A stretch of 64,000 nucleotides of DNA, taken from Cylindrodendrum hubeiense (Eukaryota; Ascomycota; Sordariomycetes; Hypocreales; Nectriaceae). The position numbers were made by a program, and so were the translations under genes. The stretch lies in assembly GCA_014621425.1 (NCBI GenBank), contig JAANBB010000005.1, positions 372,001 through 436,000 of the forward strand. The letters are read 5' to 3'. This document shows positions 32,260 through 43,842 of the stretch, one piece after another. Every line of letters starts with the position of its first letter. The stretch's first letter is position 1. The notes below the pieces were generated by a model. That model worked only from the letters and a program-made list of their open reading frames with translations, searched no databases and was not told the DNA's origin.

Positions 32260-34235
32260 CTTTTTGATGTTATACAGAACGATGAGGTTTTTAAGCGATG
32301 ATGAGTTATGTTGATCGAGAACGAAATGATCAATGACTGGAAGGACTTGCGAGAGGAAATGAATACCAACTAGTCGAGCGCTTCTATATGTACTTTTCTT
32401 AATAGAGGAAATTGAGCCAAATGTCGTGACAACTAAAACAATGGCCGCGTATCCCATCGTCGTGGAATGGCCTGTTGAGGCATGTTCATTGCACCACGTC
32501 AGGGACCGGTAAGTATCAGATATAGGTATCCACGATTTTAGCCGCGCACATACCAGTGCAGTCGTGTCCTACCATAGTGCAAACCTAAAATCTGCGTTTC
32601 TCTTCTCAATTATCTCCAATGTTCTCAATTTTCTTTTACGAGGGAAGTATGAGCTAAAAACGATGTCTCTATGGCTTTCGAAGAGTAATGCACAGCGTGT
32701 TCTAGCTAGATATGAATACCCGGCGTTTCAATTATGCCAACTGGGCTTCGGTAGAAATACATTTACAGGATCGAAGAGTAAGTATAGCCATTACTTGAAG
32801 CTTATTCGTAGGTCCCATGTATGTGGCCACAATGTTTCCCCCCTTGTTTGAATCACTATACCCTGGTCATTTGATATTACCATTCTTTGTCTTGTCATGC
32901 CTTAAGGTTACAGATTAGGCATGTGTCCTATTGTTTTCTCAAAGGCCCGGATAGCACCAACATATTTCGCCAAACGTCGTATGACAGCTGACGTCCGTGG
33001 GGTCATGAAATTTTACCGACCGGACTTGTTAATGCTAATACCAAGACAGCGCCCGTTTGCAGGGCTATGGCAATACGAAAACCACGGTCCAAATTGGCCT
33101 GTAAATCTATGATGTTCTTGGGAAGCGCTTTCCGTGGCTTTCACAATTCAGCTTGACGGTATATGACAATATTTGAAGTGATTTCGATGGCTTTTGCGAT
33201 TTGTGAGGTGGACGAGTCAGCATGTGCTCAATTGTGGAGGAAGAGCAACAGTGGTTCCATATTTTATCATCACCATGGGTTTACCGGGTGTAATTTTCGT
33301 TACCAGAGTTGCATCGGCGTGTATCGACTGTCTATAAGACCATCTGACCAGATAAATCTGAACACTCCTAGCAGGTTTCGTATCACATCTCCTGTGACCT
33401 CCTCCTAAGCTATCATAGATGCTTCGGCATGATATTACCTGCCCAACTGGTTATGTGACACCGAACACCAGAACAAAAACGAAGAATAAATGCAGAGCAA
33501 AATAACAAGCTATTTCCAGAAGGTTGCCCTCCCTTTCAACACACAGGGAAAATGATATTTTCAATCAGCCACCTACCACTTTGAGCGACGGTGGAGGAGG
33601 TGCGCATCGGCCCTAATTCGATATGCGGTTAGGCTGTGACTTGGCGTATCTTGTTTCGATTTATCCCAGTCGACAAGCTTCTACTTTGAGGTTGGGCCCT
33701 TCGGTTGTGATGTTGCATTCACCTTCCGCATTCACTCTGTCCCAGTTCAAGGTACTCGTAAAACCATACGATCAAGGCCACTATTTAACAGGACCGTTAG
33801 CGGAAAGCATGAAGTGGACATGGGCATGTGCATTGTACCATGACACCAGCTCTACGCAGGAAGGCAAATAACGGCACGAATACTACTGCGTCGTCCCCTA
33901 TGAAGTACATCTAAGTGATGATTATTTTCCATGTTCGAGGAAAAGTTCGGGAATCTTAAGCCGCAAGCTCTAGTACATAGAAGATCGGAGTTGTTTGAAA
34001 GATTCGGTATTTCAGTGTGCCAAGACCACTTCTTTGACTCTGCTCTGAACAACCAGCTGTATAATCACATAAACAAGGCCGTCTGTCAACGATGCCTGCC
34101 CACGCAGGAATAGCTTTTATGTTTCTAAGTGTAATCTCTTATTGTTACTATGCTAACCATGAAAACTGCGTCCAAATCCGTCTATTCCAGCGCTTTAGCC
34201 ACAATGACCGCTATGTCTCTCGATTTAATATTTTA
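32260..34235. other. Gene-poor stretch, nothing recognised
   Basis: Almost 2 kb, AT-rich, upstream of the beta-helix gene and downstream of the PUD1_2-like gene. Short frames such as 32564-32851 (plus) and 33623-33871 (plus) show no motif. Confidence 0.4.
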
Positions 34236-34814
34236 CTACTCTTGTTCAACCTCCCTCGAAGATGAAACAGTCTCAGAATCGCCCGAGTTTGACTTGAAGG
34301 TAATAGTCAGATCCTCATTAATTACAATCTCTGTAAGCTCATCCTCATCCTCTGACCTTAGGATGTGCTGCTTAAAGCCATCCGTGGATTCATCGTTGGT
34401 CAATTGCTCGGTAGCCATCTTGGCAACTCGCTTGGCGGCTTGCCGAGCAGCAATCGCGCCCGGCCCTGTCCAGCTGCTGGCAAGTCCAGCGATGGCGCCG
34501 GCGGCAGCGCCAACAGCACTGGGCGCGACCTTCTCAAGAGCGTCGATGATGTTGCGGAAGTTCTCTGGGTCTGAGAAGTATTGCGTTGTCATCTCCGGGT
34601 TAAACCAGGTGACGACCCACCAATCGCGGCCAGTGGTGAAGGCCCCGGTGTTGTATTCGACCTCCATGGTGTCCTCTGCGAGCTCGCCCGGCGCAATAAT
34701 TCCCCACTGGCCTTCATTGGTGTAGTCATCGCTGTACTTGTGGACGATACTGATGGCCACGATAGCGTTGTCCGTGTTGTTACGGACAGAGACGTTGGCA
34801 GTGCGCTTGGTCAT
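34236..34814 (-). CDS. PUD1_2-like (up-regulated in Daf-2 domain) protein
   Basis: A single exon of 192 residues starting at the ATG at 34814. The N-terminal 90 residues form a beta-rich domain with VSVRNNT, SIVHKYSDDYTNEGQWG and TTGRDWWVVTW, matching my memory of the PUD1_2 family, first known from long-lived Daf-2 nematodes and common in fungi. A helix rich in Ala/Gly (about 110-130) and an acidic Ser-rich tail (SEDEDELTE, SSSREVEQE) follow. No signal peptide. Its biochemical role is not known to me. The long plus-strand frame over the same DNA is a shadow. Confidence 0.72.
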   Translation of the reverse strand: MTKRTANVSVRNNTDNAIVAISIVHKYSDDYTNEGQWGIIAPGELAEDTMEVEYNTGAFTTGRDWWVVTWFNPEMTTQYFSDPENFRNIIDALEKVAPSAVGAAAGAIAGLASSWTGPGAIAARQAAKRVAKMATEQLTNDESTDGFKQHILRSEDEDELTEIVINEDLTITFKSNSGDSETVSSSREVEQE

Positions 34815-36011
34815 GGTTGAGAATGTGAGGGACAAAGAAGCCTTGAGAGTGTGTATGTTGGGTAGTTTGAAGAGACTTGAGGGTCGATGAGAATTGTTGT
34901 GCCAGTTATGTTCTTAGAAATCTTTCCAGAGAATGAGCATCCCAGCTTCATCTTATACTTTTCTTTCTCCTTTCAAAAGGGTCCCATATGGCTGGCGATG
35001 AGATGAATGCATGTACATGCACGACGTATTAGGCGATCCCTTCTTAGTAGCGGAGCTGAACCTCCAAAATCAGCGGTGTTTAGCTCCTGCAAGGCCTAAA
35101 GCTAGTAATACGCCGTTCTCCGTGTTCGCCGAAACATCAACCAATTAAATAACGCCGCGATGCTAATGTTGAGGCCCGGGCCCTCCGATGCAAGTAAGCG
35201 GCGTCGGCGTCCACCTAATCCAGCGTCGGCAGCACGAAGTGCTAACCGAAAATGCAAATTCACTCAGGGCATGGAGGCCGTACCAAATGTTTTGGGTTCT
35301 GACCAAACCACCTTTTTCTTCTTTAATCATCCGGCCCCATCATGCACAATAGGGCAGTCTCCGTGCTCCAACACAAATTATCGCAGTTAGTATTTTGAAG
35401 CGTTGTAATGAAATTCCTAAATACGTGTAAATATTGAGTGCAAATATGACCACTGTTTTTAACGGAGCTGCAAGCGATTGCCACCTACGCGCAAGCAATC
35501 ATGAGTTGGTTAAGAAATACAGGCAACATTTAGAAGTGGTGAGTAAGCTCGGTCATGTTTTTTTATCCATCTTGAAGCCAGCCTTATACCTCCTCATTTG
35601 TCCCTAAAAGCTGGCGGCTAGACTACGAGACAGAAAATAACAGACAAATAAATAAATCCTAGGACTGTATAGGGTAAGCGGGGACGCTGATTCTTGTTCT
35701 AACCTAGATAGGCTTGGCACCACCTGGGCTTCAGCATAAGATTGGTCCCATGCTAAACCCGTGGTATTTGGGCAAATTACCCCGAGTATAATGGTAAATG
35801 GTTGCGGAGCTTACAACTTAACTGGAAATAATCTACGGATTTAGGGCCGGTGATATAGATTGTGCAGCATTACTCAAGGTTGGAGTATTATAAAAGTCTG
35901 AGCAACCCGCTGCATCGTATATGGAAGTAAGAAACTCAAGTTGGTTCGCATTAATTCAACCCTGTTTACTGCTCCAATTTGCTACATCAACGTCGTAACA
36001 ACTCTTCAACC
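34815..36011. other. Intergenic, promoters of two divergent genes
   Basis: About 1.2 kb between the PUD1_2-like gene and an SDR gene. A 76-codon plus frame (35160-35390) is Arg/Pro-rich at its start but lacks a defined domain. No gene supported. Confidence 0.45.
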
Positions 36012-37018
36012 ATGGGCTCATCAAACGCCTATCACCTTCCATCTAACGCAGTGTGGCTCAGTGCGTCATCACCAGTGGCACATATTCTAACGCGAAAAGC
36101 GCGTCGCTAATAAGATTCGATAGTCACCGGCTGCTCCACAGGCATTGGCCGAGCTCTGGCTAGTCATGTTGCCCGTCACGAAACGAGCCGGCTAACCGCC
36201 ACAGCACGCAAAGTCGCGGATCTAGACTACCTACCTGACAGCCCCAATGTCCTGAAACTGGTCCTTGATGTCACGTCTCAAGACTCGGTCGACAATGCAA
36301 TGTCTGCTGTCCTAGATAAATGGGGCCGTCTGGATGTTGTCGTCAACAACGCGGGCTTCAATATCCAGGGTGATGCCGAAGCTATTTCCGATGCTGAGGC
36401 CCGAAAGCTACTTGAGACAAATTTCTGGGGCACAGTAATGGTAACAAAACATGCTACACGGATCATGCGTCAAGAAAACCCCAAAAGCGACAACGGAGCA
36501 ATTGGTGGTGTCATCATGAGCGTGACATCATTGGGTGGACGAATTGCCTTCCCTGGAAACTCCTTCTACCACGCAAGCAAATTTGCTGTTGAAGGGCTCA
36601 TAGAGTCCATTTCCAAAGAAGTTCGACCAGAGTGGAACAGTAAGTTGAAATGCACATCCATCGATCACTCATAAGGGACTGACAAGTCTTGGCAGTTCAC
36701 TATAGTCTTATCGAACCTGGTGGTGTCAAGACAAACTACACGACCAGTATGAAAACGGTTACTCCACTCCCGGATTACGCTGCGCCCGACACACCGGCTC
36801 GAGTAGTAGAAGCCATGGTCGCTGACCCAGAGTCAAGCAAGGCCTGGGCGGATCCTCAATCTGTGGCAGAGGTGATGTACAATGTGGTGAGCCGTGGGAA
36901 GACTATTCCACTCCGGGTTCCCCTAGGATCAGATTCCTGGAACATTCAGAAGGCAGAGTTGGAACGAGCGATTCGGGAGTTGGAGGTAGTGAAGGAGTTA
37001 AGCTACCAAGTGTGGTGA
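36012..37018 (+). CDS. Short-chain dehydrogenase/reductase
   Basis: Three exons (36012-36060, 36124-36639, 36696-37018), 295 residues. The classical SDR fold is clear: ITGCSTGIG (residues 17-25), NNAG at 91-94, a Ser in MSVTSLGG and the catalytic Tyr165/Lys169 in YHASK. EPGGVKTNY follows the active site as in oxidoreductases of the classical C-type group. Introns of 63 and 56 bp are in phase. NADP(H)-dependent carbonyl reduction in the cytosol is likely; substrate unknown. Its stop lies 25 bp from the stop of the glutaminase gene on the other strand, so their 3' ends must overlap. Confidence 0.88.
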
Positions 37019-37043
37019 AGGAATTTGAACGAAGTCTCTTTCC

Positions 37044-39647
37044 TCATCTCAGTTCATCTCGAATCACTTCCGCATCCATCAACATCTCAACACCCATCCC
37101 ATTCTTGCGATCGGCAGAGCTAGGTCGGCTTTCGAGCGCTAGCAAGGAAAACACACCTCCTTGAACAGGTCGTGCTGCAAATTGGATACCGCGCGGGTAG
37201 CCTCCAGTTACGGCATCGTAAAGGTCGGTGAATGCGCGCCAGGTGGTTGTTTCATTGATCCATTTGGCGATCGTTCTGATAAACATGCTTTGGGTTTCGG
37301 CCTTGGCCACAGCAGCGGCGAAGAGCTCCCAGTCGAGTTTAGTGAGGGTGCCCCGCGTGTCTAGGACGACGCCGTACTTGGTTTGAATGGTAAGGTAGAA
37401 GTCGCTCTGCATATCGTAGACAGACTGGGGAATAAGATCGAGGCCGAGCAACTTGTCCAAGTAAATGTTATACAAGAGGCCTACAAGTGGACGTATTTAG
37501 TTAAACAGTCACCTATCAATACTGAAGCTATCATGAGTGAAACTCATTTCGTAGATGAGACGTACCGTGCGAGCGGGAGTTGTTGTATTGAAGCATGCTA
37601 TGCTTGGGGTCCGCGTCCTTGTTGACGCCGTGCTCGTACCAAAACGCGTAGTAGCTCTTCGAAATATTGCTATAGTTGGAGGCCTGGTCTTCGTGGCCAC
37701 TCATACTGGCAATCTTAGACATGGCCTCGAGACCAATGATGCCCTTGATAGCGAGATTTGTCTGGTTACTATTGGAGCACTGTAAGCATTTCCAGTTCCC
37801 AACAATAGATAATCACCCTTACTCACGCAAGGTGACCGGCAAAATCGTCGGTAGAAAGTTGCTCAGCAGGAATCTTTGCCTCTTCAATTAAAAACCCAGC
37901 CCACTGAGAAAGCAGATCCCAGTTGTCGGACAGATAGTCGTTGTCACCCTTCCACTGTGCGTAGGCAAGCATCATGATGATCATGTTACCGCACTCTTCT
38001 AAGGGCATGGCTTCATCGTCTCCTTCAGGATATCCCTTGGCAATGGGAAAGGTCCCGAGATCATGCTGAGAAATTTATCAACTCCTCTGGGTCTTATGAA
38101 GTAAAAACAGGACTTGAAGCTCACCTGTGCGTACTTGTTGGGGTAGTGGTAACGGTCGTTCTCGAGAAGAGGGTCAAGTGTGTATTTAATTATGTCAGGA
38201 TTGAAGTATAGAAAAATGGGGATAGCTGGAAAAATGACGTCGGCGGTTTGGATATCGCTGTTGGAGCTGATTTCCTTTAGGAAGACGAGGGGCCGATTCT
38301 CGGTGTTAGTGTACTGCAGCGCACCCCAAACCTGGCGTACAGCTAAGCTGGTGATGGTCAGATAATCCTGTCCTGCAGCAGCCTTGGAATCCTTGGAGAC
38401 ACGGCTATCGAGAGCATCGGAGTATTTGGTCGCATAGTCGTAGTCCTTATAGAAGAACGTGACAAGCTCATCTTCAGCAAAGAACTCCTTCCAAAGCGAT
38501 TGAATAGATTGGATGTCTTTTTCTTGACCCTGAAATTGAATGGCTTCTTCCTGCGTGTAGCCAATGGTGAAGAGAGCACTCTTGGAAGTGCTGCCGACAT
38601 TCCCAAGGTCGTGGGCGAGACCAAACACTGGCCTAGAGACGGTTAGTATTCTGCCGTTGGGTGATCCCTTGAAGGTAGGTACGAATACCATCTGTCACGA
38701 ATGGCTCGGAATTCGTCATCAACATATCCGGTGAGAAGTCCATTGTTGGTAAATTGATTGCGCACTACAGAGTGCTCGCCAGTCTGGTAGGTGGTTTTGC
38801 TCTGTCACAAATTAGGCCACATTGAACAATACGCCTGGTGTTAACTCATCTTACCTGGTTCCCGGTCGCCCAGTACCAGTTACCCCAAGAAGGAATTTCG
38901 TTAACCTCTTGAAATATATCTTGCTTCTCCCTAAAGAATTTGTGATAGCGGACGCCATCTTTGGAATCGGTCTCCCAGTTGATGACTGCGCTGTTGTCCC
39001 CAGAGGCCCACTCTACAGTCAAGTCAGTAATGAGAGATATGGATCATATGCGTGAGGGATTCGCACCTCCAGACACATCGCAGTAAACCTGGATTATGTG
39101 GTTGTTGCTGTCGAGAGACCTGACAGCTACTTCGAGGTATGAGGATGTGACAGATTGTCGTCGTAGATCATCGTAGTAGACTGGAGACAAGAACGTAACA
39201 GCCATTTCGATCTTGTCGTCGACATTCATAGTGAAGATGGTCTTGGTTGACGTGTACTCCAGCGATACCTGTTCAACGCGAATAGCATCTGTACTATTTC
39301 CCATCCAATTGTACGCCCTTCCATCGACCCGGATGAGTCCCTGCCATCCTTGGACCACCTCGCTGCGCTGCGGGTCAGCATGATAATCCATCACAACACA
39401 GCATCCGATGCGGCCACATCTGGCTAGCGAAAAGGAGACTGTCGTACCTCCAGGTCTTTGGCCACGAGCCCGGTAGATATCCGCTAGGGGTGCCATCCGT
39501 GTTGCCGTTGAGCCAGACATTGAGGTAAGGAGACCGGACGGCCAGCGGAGCGGCCGGGGGGCGAGCGGGGCTGAAAGTTGACTCGGTGTTGGCTTGCGGC
39601 ATCCACACAGCCCACATGGCCGTCGCAATAAGCTTCAAGGGTTTCAT
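37044..39647 (-). CDS. gtaA: Secreted glutaminase (GtaA-like)
   Basis: Eight exons (39647-39448, 39362-39067, 39012-38855, 38801-38689, 38632-38125, 38065-37827, 37768-37566, 37480-37044), 717 residues, close to the usual ~690. It fits the fungal extracellular glutaminase A family, which releases ammonia from glutamine. Residues 1-21 are a signal peptide (MKPLKLIATAMWAVWMPQAN). Typical stretches are SPYLNVWLNG near the N-terminus, GWQGLIRVDGRAYNWMG, VFGLAHDLG, GDDEAMPLEECGNMIIMMLAYA, HLANQTNLAIKGIIGLEAM and TKLDWELFAAA. All seven introns are 53-85 bp and keep phase. It is downstream of an M20 peptidase gene on the same strand; both would help use peptides and amides as nitrogen source. Confidence 0.9.
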
Positions 39648-39973
39648 GACATGTCACAGGTGCGCAGCAACAAGTGATGCGGGAGATTGGGGAGAAAGAA
39701 AGAAAAACCCGAGAGAAAGTTCTTGATGGTTTGCATCAAGTGATGTCCACTCATTGCGGGGGTAGGTTGGCAAGCACTGTGCGTTGAATAGTTTCAGACC
39801 GTAGCACGTGATTTACCACCAGCTCTTTTGAGAAACATGACAGTATGTAGCGCCAAATGAACCTATCGCCTGGTACTCATTTGCCGCTCGCTGTACATGC
39901 TCAAACCCCCAAAAGGCCTGGTCAGTCAATTCACATTCGAGACAGGTATTGTAGATGTAGGATATTGCCTCAA
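39648..39973. other. Promoter region of the glutaminase gene
   Basis: 326 bp between the glutaminase start and the end of the M20 peptidase gene. Contains cacgtgattt near 39807; no gene. Confidence 0.45.
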
Positions 39974-41065
39974 CTATTCAGATGAACCCAATGCTTTTAG
40001 AACGAGCCGCTTGTATACCTCGACGGATTTAATCAGGTCTGGGATCAAGACGTGCTCATTCTCTCCATGAGCATCTAGTATAGACCCTGGTCCGTAAAGG
40101 TACTCCTTGTGCGTTCCCTTCAGCCGTGGAACGTCCGTACCAAAAGAAACGGACATCGTCTCTAGGCCTGTTCCGTGATTAGTATTAGTCAATTTTGTGG
40201 GCATACCGACAACGATACCTTCAATGTCGTGATCGAGCAAGACCTCCGGGTAACCGATGGATTTCTTCAACTCAACACCTTGGTGATTGTCAACGATCTC
40301 AGTAACCTTCTGCTCAATCCCGGGAAGATCGGTAGCCACACGAATGGAGCATAGTGCATACGCGTCTGCGGGGAGGATATTATAAGCCACACCGCCGCTG
40401 ATCTTGCCACAGTTGAAGGTACTCGATCCCAATAGCGGGGAGATTGGAAGTTCAAGGGATTTGATTTCGTTCAGTACCGCCAGTAGAGTCAAAATTGCAC
40501 TATGACCCTTTTCGGGATACCCAGAGTGTGCAGGCGTCCCCGTGGCGAAGAGCTCGAAAACGTAGTGTCCCTTATGTCCTGTTGCTAATTTTCCCTCGGT
40601 GGGCTCACCAAAGATGGCGGCTTCCCAAGCCAAACCCATGTCATTCACTGCAAGCATTCCAGCTCCTCCCTTTTCCTCACCCACCACGAACAACAACGAC
40701 ACATCTCCGCGCCGAACCAGACCTTCAGCTCGTAGTTCTTGCAGAGCTATGATCTGGGCGGCAAGAGGCCCTTTGTCGTCACATGAACCACGGCCGTAGA
40801 TAATGTCTCCTTCGATGCGGAGGGGAATATGCGGTGGGACTGTGTCCATGTGCGAGGTCAGCAGCGTCCGTGCTCTGCGGTTTGCGCCCAAATATGCGTA
40901 AACATTGCACCGGTTAGAGCCGGGAAATATTGGGACCAGTTCCACGTTGTAGTTTAAGTCTTTTAAATGATTGGCAAGAAAAGTCCCGATTTCTTGCTCA
41001 CCATCACTTGTGGATGGAATTGCCATCAACTGCGTAAGCAGCTGAACCACTGGAGCGGTCTCCAT
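39974..41065 (-). CDS. M20-family metallopeptidase (ArgE/DapE/carboxypeptidase-like)
   Basis: Two exons (41065-40219, 40167-39974), 346 residues. M20 enzymes use two metals to cleave amide bonds in small peptides or N-acyl amino acids. Visible ligands: His in TSHMDTVPPH, Asp in GRGSCDDKG, the Glu pair in VVGEEKGG, Glu in FGEPTEGK, and the last His in LDAHGENEHV. The lid domain starts at HKGHYVFELFATGTPAHSGYPEKG. The 51-bp intron (40218-40168, with ACTAAT branch-like sequence) is a multiple of three and has no stop, so unspliced RNA would code 17 extra residues (363 in all). No signal peptide from the ATG chosen; a longer in-frame N-terminal part to 41293 looks like leader sequence. Confidence 0.87.
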   Translation of the reverse strand: METAPVVQLLTQLMAIPSTSDGEQEIGTFLANHLKDLNYNVELVPIFPGSNRCNVYAYLGANRRARTLLTSHMDTVPPHIPLRIEGDIIYGRGSCDDKGPLAAQIIALQELRAEGLVRRGDVSLLFVVGEEKGGAGMLAVNDMGLAWEAAIFGEPTEGKLATGHKGHYVFELFATGTPAHSGYPEKGHSAILTLLAVLNEIKSLELPISPLLGSSTFNCGKISGGVAYNILPADAYALCSIRVATDLPGIEQKVTEIVDNHQGVELKKSIGYPEVLLDHDIEGIVVGMPTKLTNTNHGTGLETMSVSFGTDVPRLKGTHKEYLYGPGSILDAHGENEHVLIPDLIKSVEVYKRLVLKALGSSE

Positions 41066-41727
41066 AACGGGAAATTTTGGAAGGTGAGTATTCTGACGAA
41101 AGGTGTAGAATGGAGAAGAAGAAGAAACTTGGCATGATGTGAAGTGGTATACAAATGGACTCGTCCCCTTCGGAAGGCCTCCCGGTGCCACTGAAAGGTG
41201 CCGCCGATCACATCGGAAGCCCCTCCGATCCCTTCGGATGTATTGCCGTGAATCTTGATAACAGTGCTTCCAATACTCAGTGCTAGGTTTCAAGACCCGG
41301 AAAGGGTTCTTTCAGGTAGCGCTACTGTTGAAGTTATTTTGAAGGAAGAAAGTGCAAGTGTGGCGGAATCTGTTGCACCTGATGATGAGGGGTGCATTTG
41401 ATGTGAAAGATTCGCTTGATTTCTTGACTATCTAGTGGCCGTCAGGACCGTCATTATAGATGACTTCAGACATACCAAATCGAATCTACTAGAATTTGCT
41501 TATTGATCTTGAAGGTCATGATGATGTGAAGGGCTTGAGAGCTGAAGTAGGAAAAAGCAAATAATGCCCAAAGGTCCTGCCGTGCTGACGGCAGTGACTT
41601 CCTATGACGATAGTGTCATCAACTCGTAGCGATATCAACGTTTAACGAAGGGACTGGAATTGACAGAAGATGTCTGCTGGATGTGACAGAGAAATTTGGT
41701 TATTATAGTCCCATAGCTATCAGTTCG
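41066..41727. other. Intergenic, no gene seen
   Basis: About 660 bp between the start of the M20 gene and the end of the next regulator. No frame or repeat that I can support. Confidence 0.45.
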
Positions 41728-43264
41728 TCAGACATGATCCTTAGAGATCAAATCATAGATACTCTTGCCCAACTGTTCATCGAGTATGTCAATCCACATG
41801 AATGATTTCAGTATTCCTCGCATGTCTTTCCATGTTTTCACTTGACATCCTTTGGTGTATTCGCGCAAATATTCCCTCAGCCATTCGTCTTTCGATATGT
41901 CAAAAATGGAATTAGCTCCGATCATCAGCAGCCAAAGCATCAACTTGGAGGAAGCGTCATAAGTCGACTTGAGTCCTAAAATGCAGTTTCGGTACGTCGT
42001 GGGGAGGTGATGATACGGTAGTTTGATGTCTTTCCACTGCAAGAAGACGTGATGGGAAAAAGCCAATAGGCCGAGCCGCACCGTTTCGTCAATTGAGCCG
42101 GCGGTAAAGTCCATGTCAATCAGGCGATATATGACTGCGGTCGTAGTGTCATGAATGAAGTCTGGACGGATCAATCGTTGAGTTTGAGTGCCTAGGTTGA
42201 CCATCAAGCAGAATCTCCGCATGACCTGCCAAGCCATGGCCAATTCGTCGTCTATGTTCTGAATCAAATCAATGGTCTCTTCAGAACACATATTGGTATT
42301 ATCGGCATGTATCAGCCTCTCGGGATATTCATTCACCGGCTCTGAACGATGACAGAGAAACACATGATTTGAACCATTGAGCAATGCGATACTCAGGTCG
42401 CATCTGCAAGCCATCAGTATTGTTTAATAACGATTGTGGGACCTTGTTATCATTTACCTTAGCATCTCTATCAGTAGTTGCGTGCCTTGAAAGACATCCA
42501 GACCTCCTCTCAAGTCGACCATTTTTCGAAGACCATCCATATGTGCCTTTGATGTCAGATAATCTCCATTAAAATGCGCAGTGCTAGCAAGCTTCAAGAC
42601 CACATTGATCGTAGAATCTGAAATCTTTATTTCGTCGTCCTCCCCCAAGAGCCTCTGGCGGAGAAGCCTCAGTCCTTTTTGGAAATGCATCATCGCTGCT
42701 ATATTGTGACTTGTCTGCTGGCGTAGGACTCTATGTATAAAAGCTTCTATTGCGAATGCCGTTACGTGGAGAGAGACTGCGTCTCTCGTCATTGGATACA
42801 GCCGTTCCTTGTTGTCTGGTTGAAAACCAATCGCCGCCAATAGAGGGAACATGACTTTAATTGCGTCTTTTGTGACTAGATTTATCTCGAGTCAGGAACA
42901 GAAGATTGAACAGTAAGAGCTCCGAACCTTTTGTTATATTCATAAGCATCGACGGCTCTATCTCATCAGCAGCCTCGACGAAGGAGACATCTGAGCCGAC
43001 ACGACCGGGGACCAATGCGGCATACATGGCAATCACGTCTTTCGTCTTGAACCGAATCGCCTGAGTATCCTTGGCCGTTTTTCCCCCATGAGAAATTGGT
43101 TGCACCTTGTCAGGATGGCCCCTGGTCTGCTTTTTCCCTCGCATGACATGGCTTCTGATAAGCTTCCGAGTGGTTGCATCAACTTTCTCGACGTTTGACA
43201 ACACAATAAAAGGCATGCTGACGAATAAGCCGGAGGACCATTTGACTTCGTCTGGTCCTGCCAT
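41728..43264 (-). CDS. Fungal-specific transcription factor-like protein without zinc cluster
   Basis: Three exons (43264-42928, 42875-42458, 42403-41728), 476 residues. The N-terminus (MPFIVLSNVEKVDATTRKLIRSHVMRG) is typical of a large group of fungal proteins with a Fungal_trans_2/DUF3468-type domain, in which a short conserved R-SHVM stretch replaces the zinc cluster. HFQKGLRLLRQRLLG and HMDGLRKMVDLRGGLDVF (about 160-245) match the usual helices. No Zn2Cys6 motif was found upstream. Introns of 52 and 54 bp are in phase (NITK-VTKDAIKVMF; EML-RCDLSIAL). Likely a nuclear regulator or a relative that lost DNA binding. Upstream lie three repeated 30-bp boxes and the AYR1-like SDR, divergent from it. 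Confidence 0.75.
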
Positions 43265-43842
43265 CCCGACAGTCTTGGCGGTTGGAATTGTTTACCTGAA
43301 GTGTAGACGTTTCTCGATGAAGCGCTTGATGCCGAGGGATCCGTTAGGCGACGCTGGCGTGTGCTCCGCGATGCTGGTCAGTCCAGAATGCCAAGACACC
43401 CTTTGTATGCCGTTTTAAGTATGGTGGCTAAGTTTTGGCAAATAGCGGTGATTCCAACAGTGTGCTTGTCTGAGCAATGGGCTGGCGATGAAGCGTTCAG
43501 ATGGAGAGTGTTTTGCTTATGAATCAGCGGTCCTAGGATGTCGACCCACTTAAAAATGCCAAGAAATCCTTTGTATGCCATTTTGGGTTGAACCCGGCTT
43601 ACGCGTCCGAGATTGTCACGCTACCGCATGGTGCCAAGACATTCTTTGTATGCCGTTTTAGGGATAGCGAGTTAGCAAGGATGCAATGGCTTTGGATTTT
43701 GTAATCCCCAGACCTCCTGTACAGCTACTACCTAACGAGCATGCATCAAGTCTTGTATTTAAAGCCGCTCATAATCCATTTTGCCTGCCAGTATCTGTTT
43801 GTCCTGACTCTCTATCAACTACACTACAACACTACTTATTCA
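43265..43842. promoter_or_regulatory. Divergent promoter with three repeated boxes
   Basis: 578 bp between the regulator-like gene and the SDR gene. It holds three direct copies of a ~30-bp box: 43388-43417, 43556-43584 and 43631-43660. The shared core reads tgccaagac..ctttgtatgccgtttta. Confidence 0.55.
43388..43660 (+). repeat. Three direct copies of a ~30-bp promoter box
   Basis: Copies at 43388-43417, 43556-43584 and 43631-43660 share tgccaaga, a few variable bases, ctttgtatgcc and (g/a)tttt. Spacing is 168 and 75 bp. They end about 180 bp before the SDR ATG at 43843. Clustered identical boxes in a promoter suggest a regulator site or short tandem duplications. Confidence 0.7.

Noticed and set aside
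34150..34725. 191-codon plus-strand frame opposite the PUD1_2-like gene
   Set aside because: The minus strand has the recognisable domain and a proper ATG; the plus frame is a shadow.
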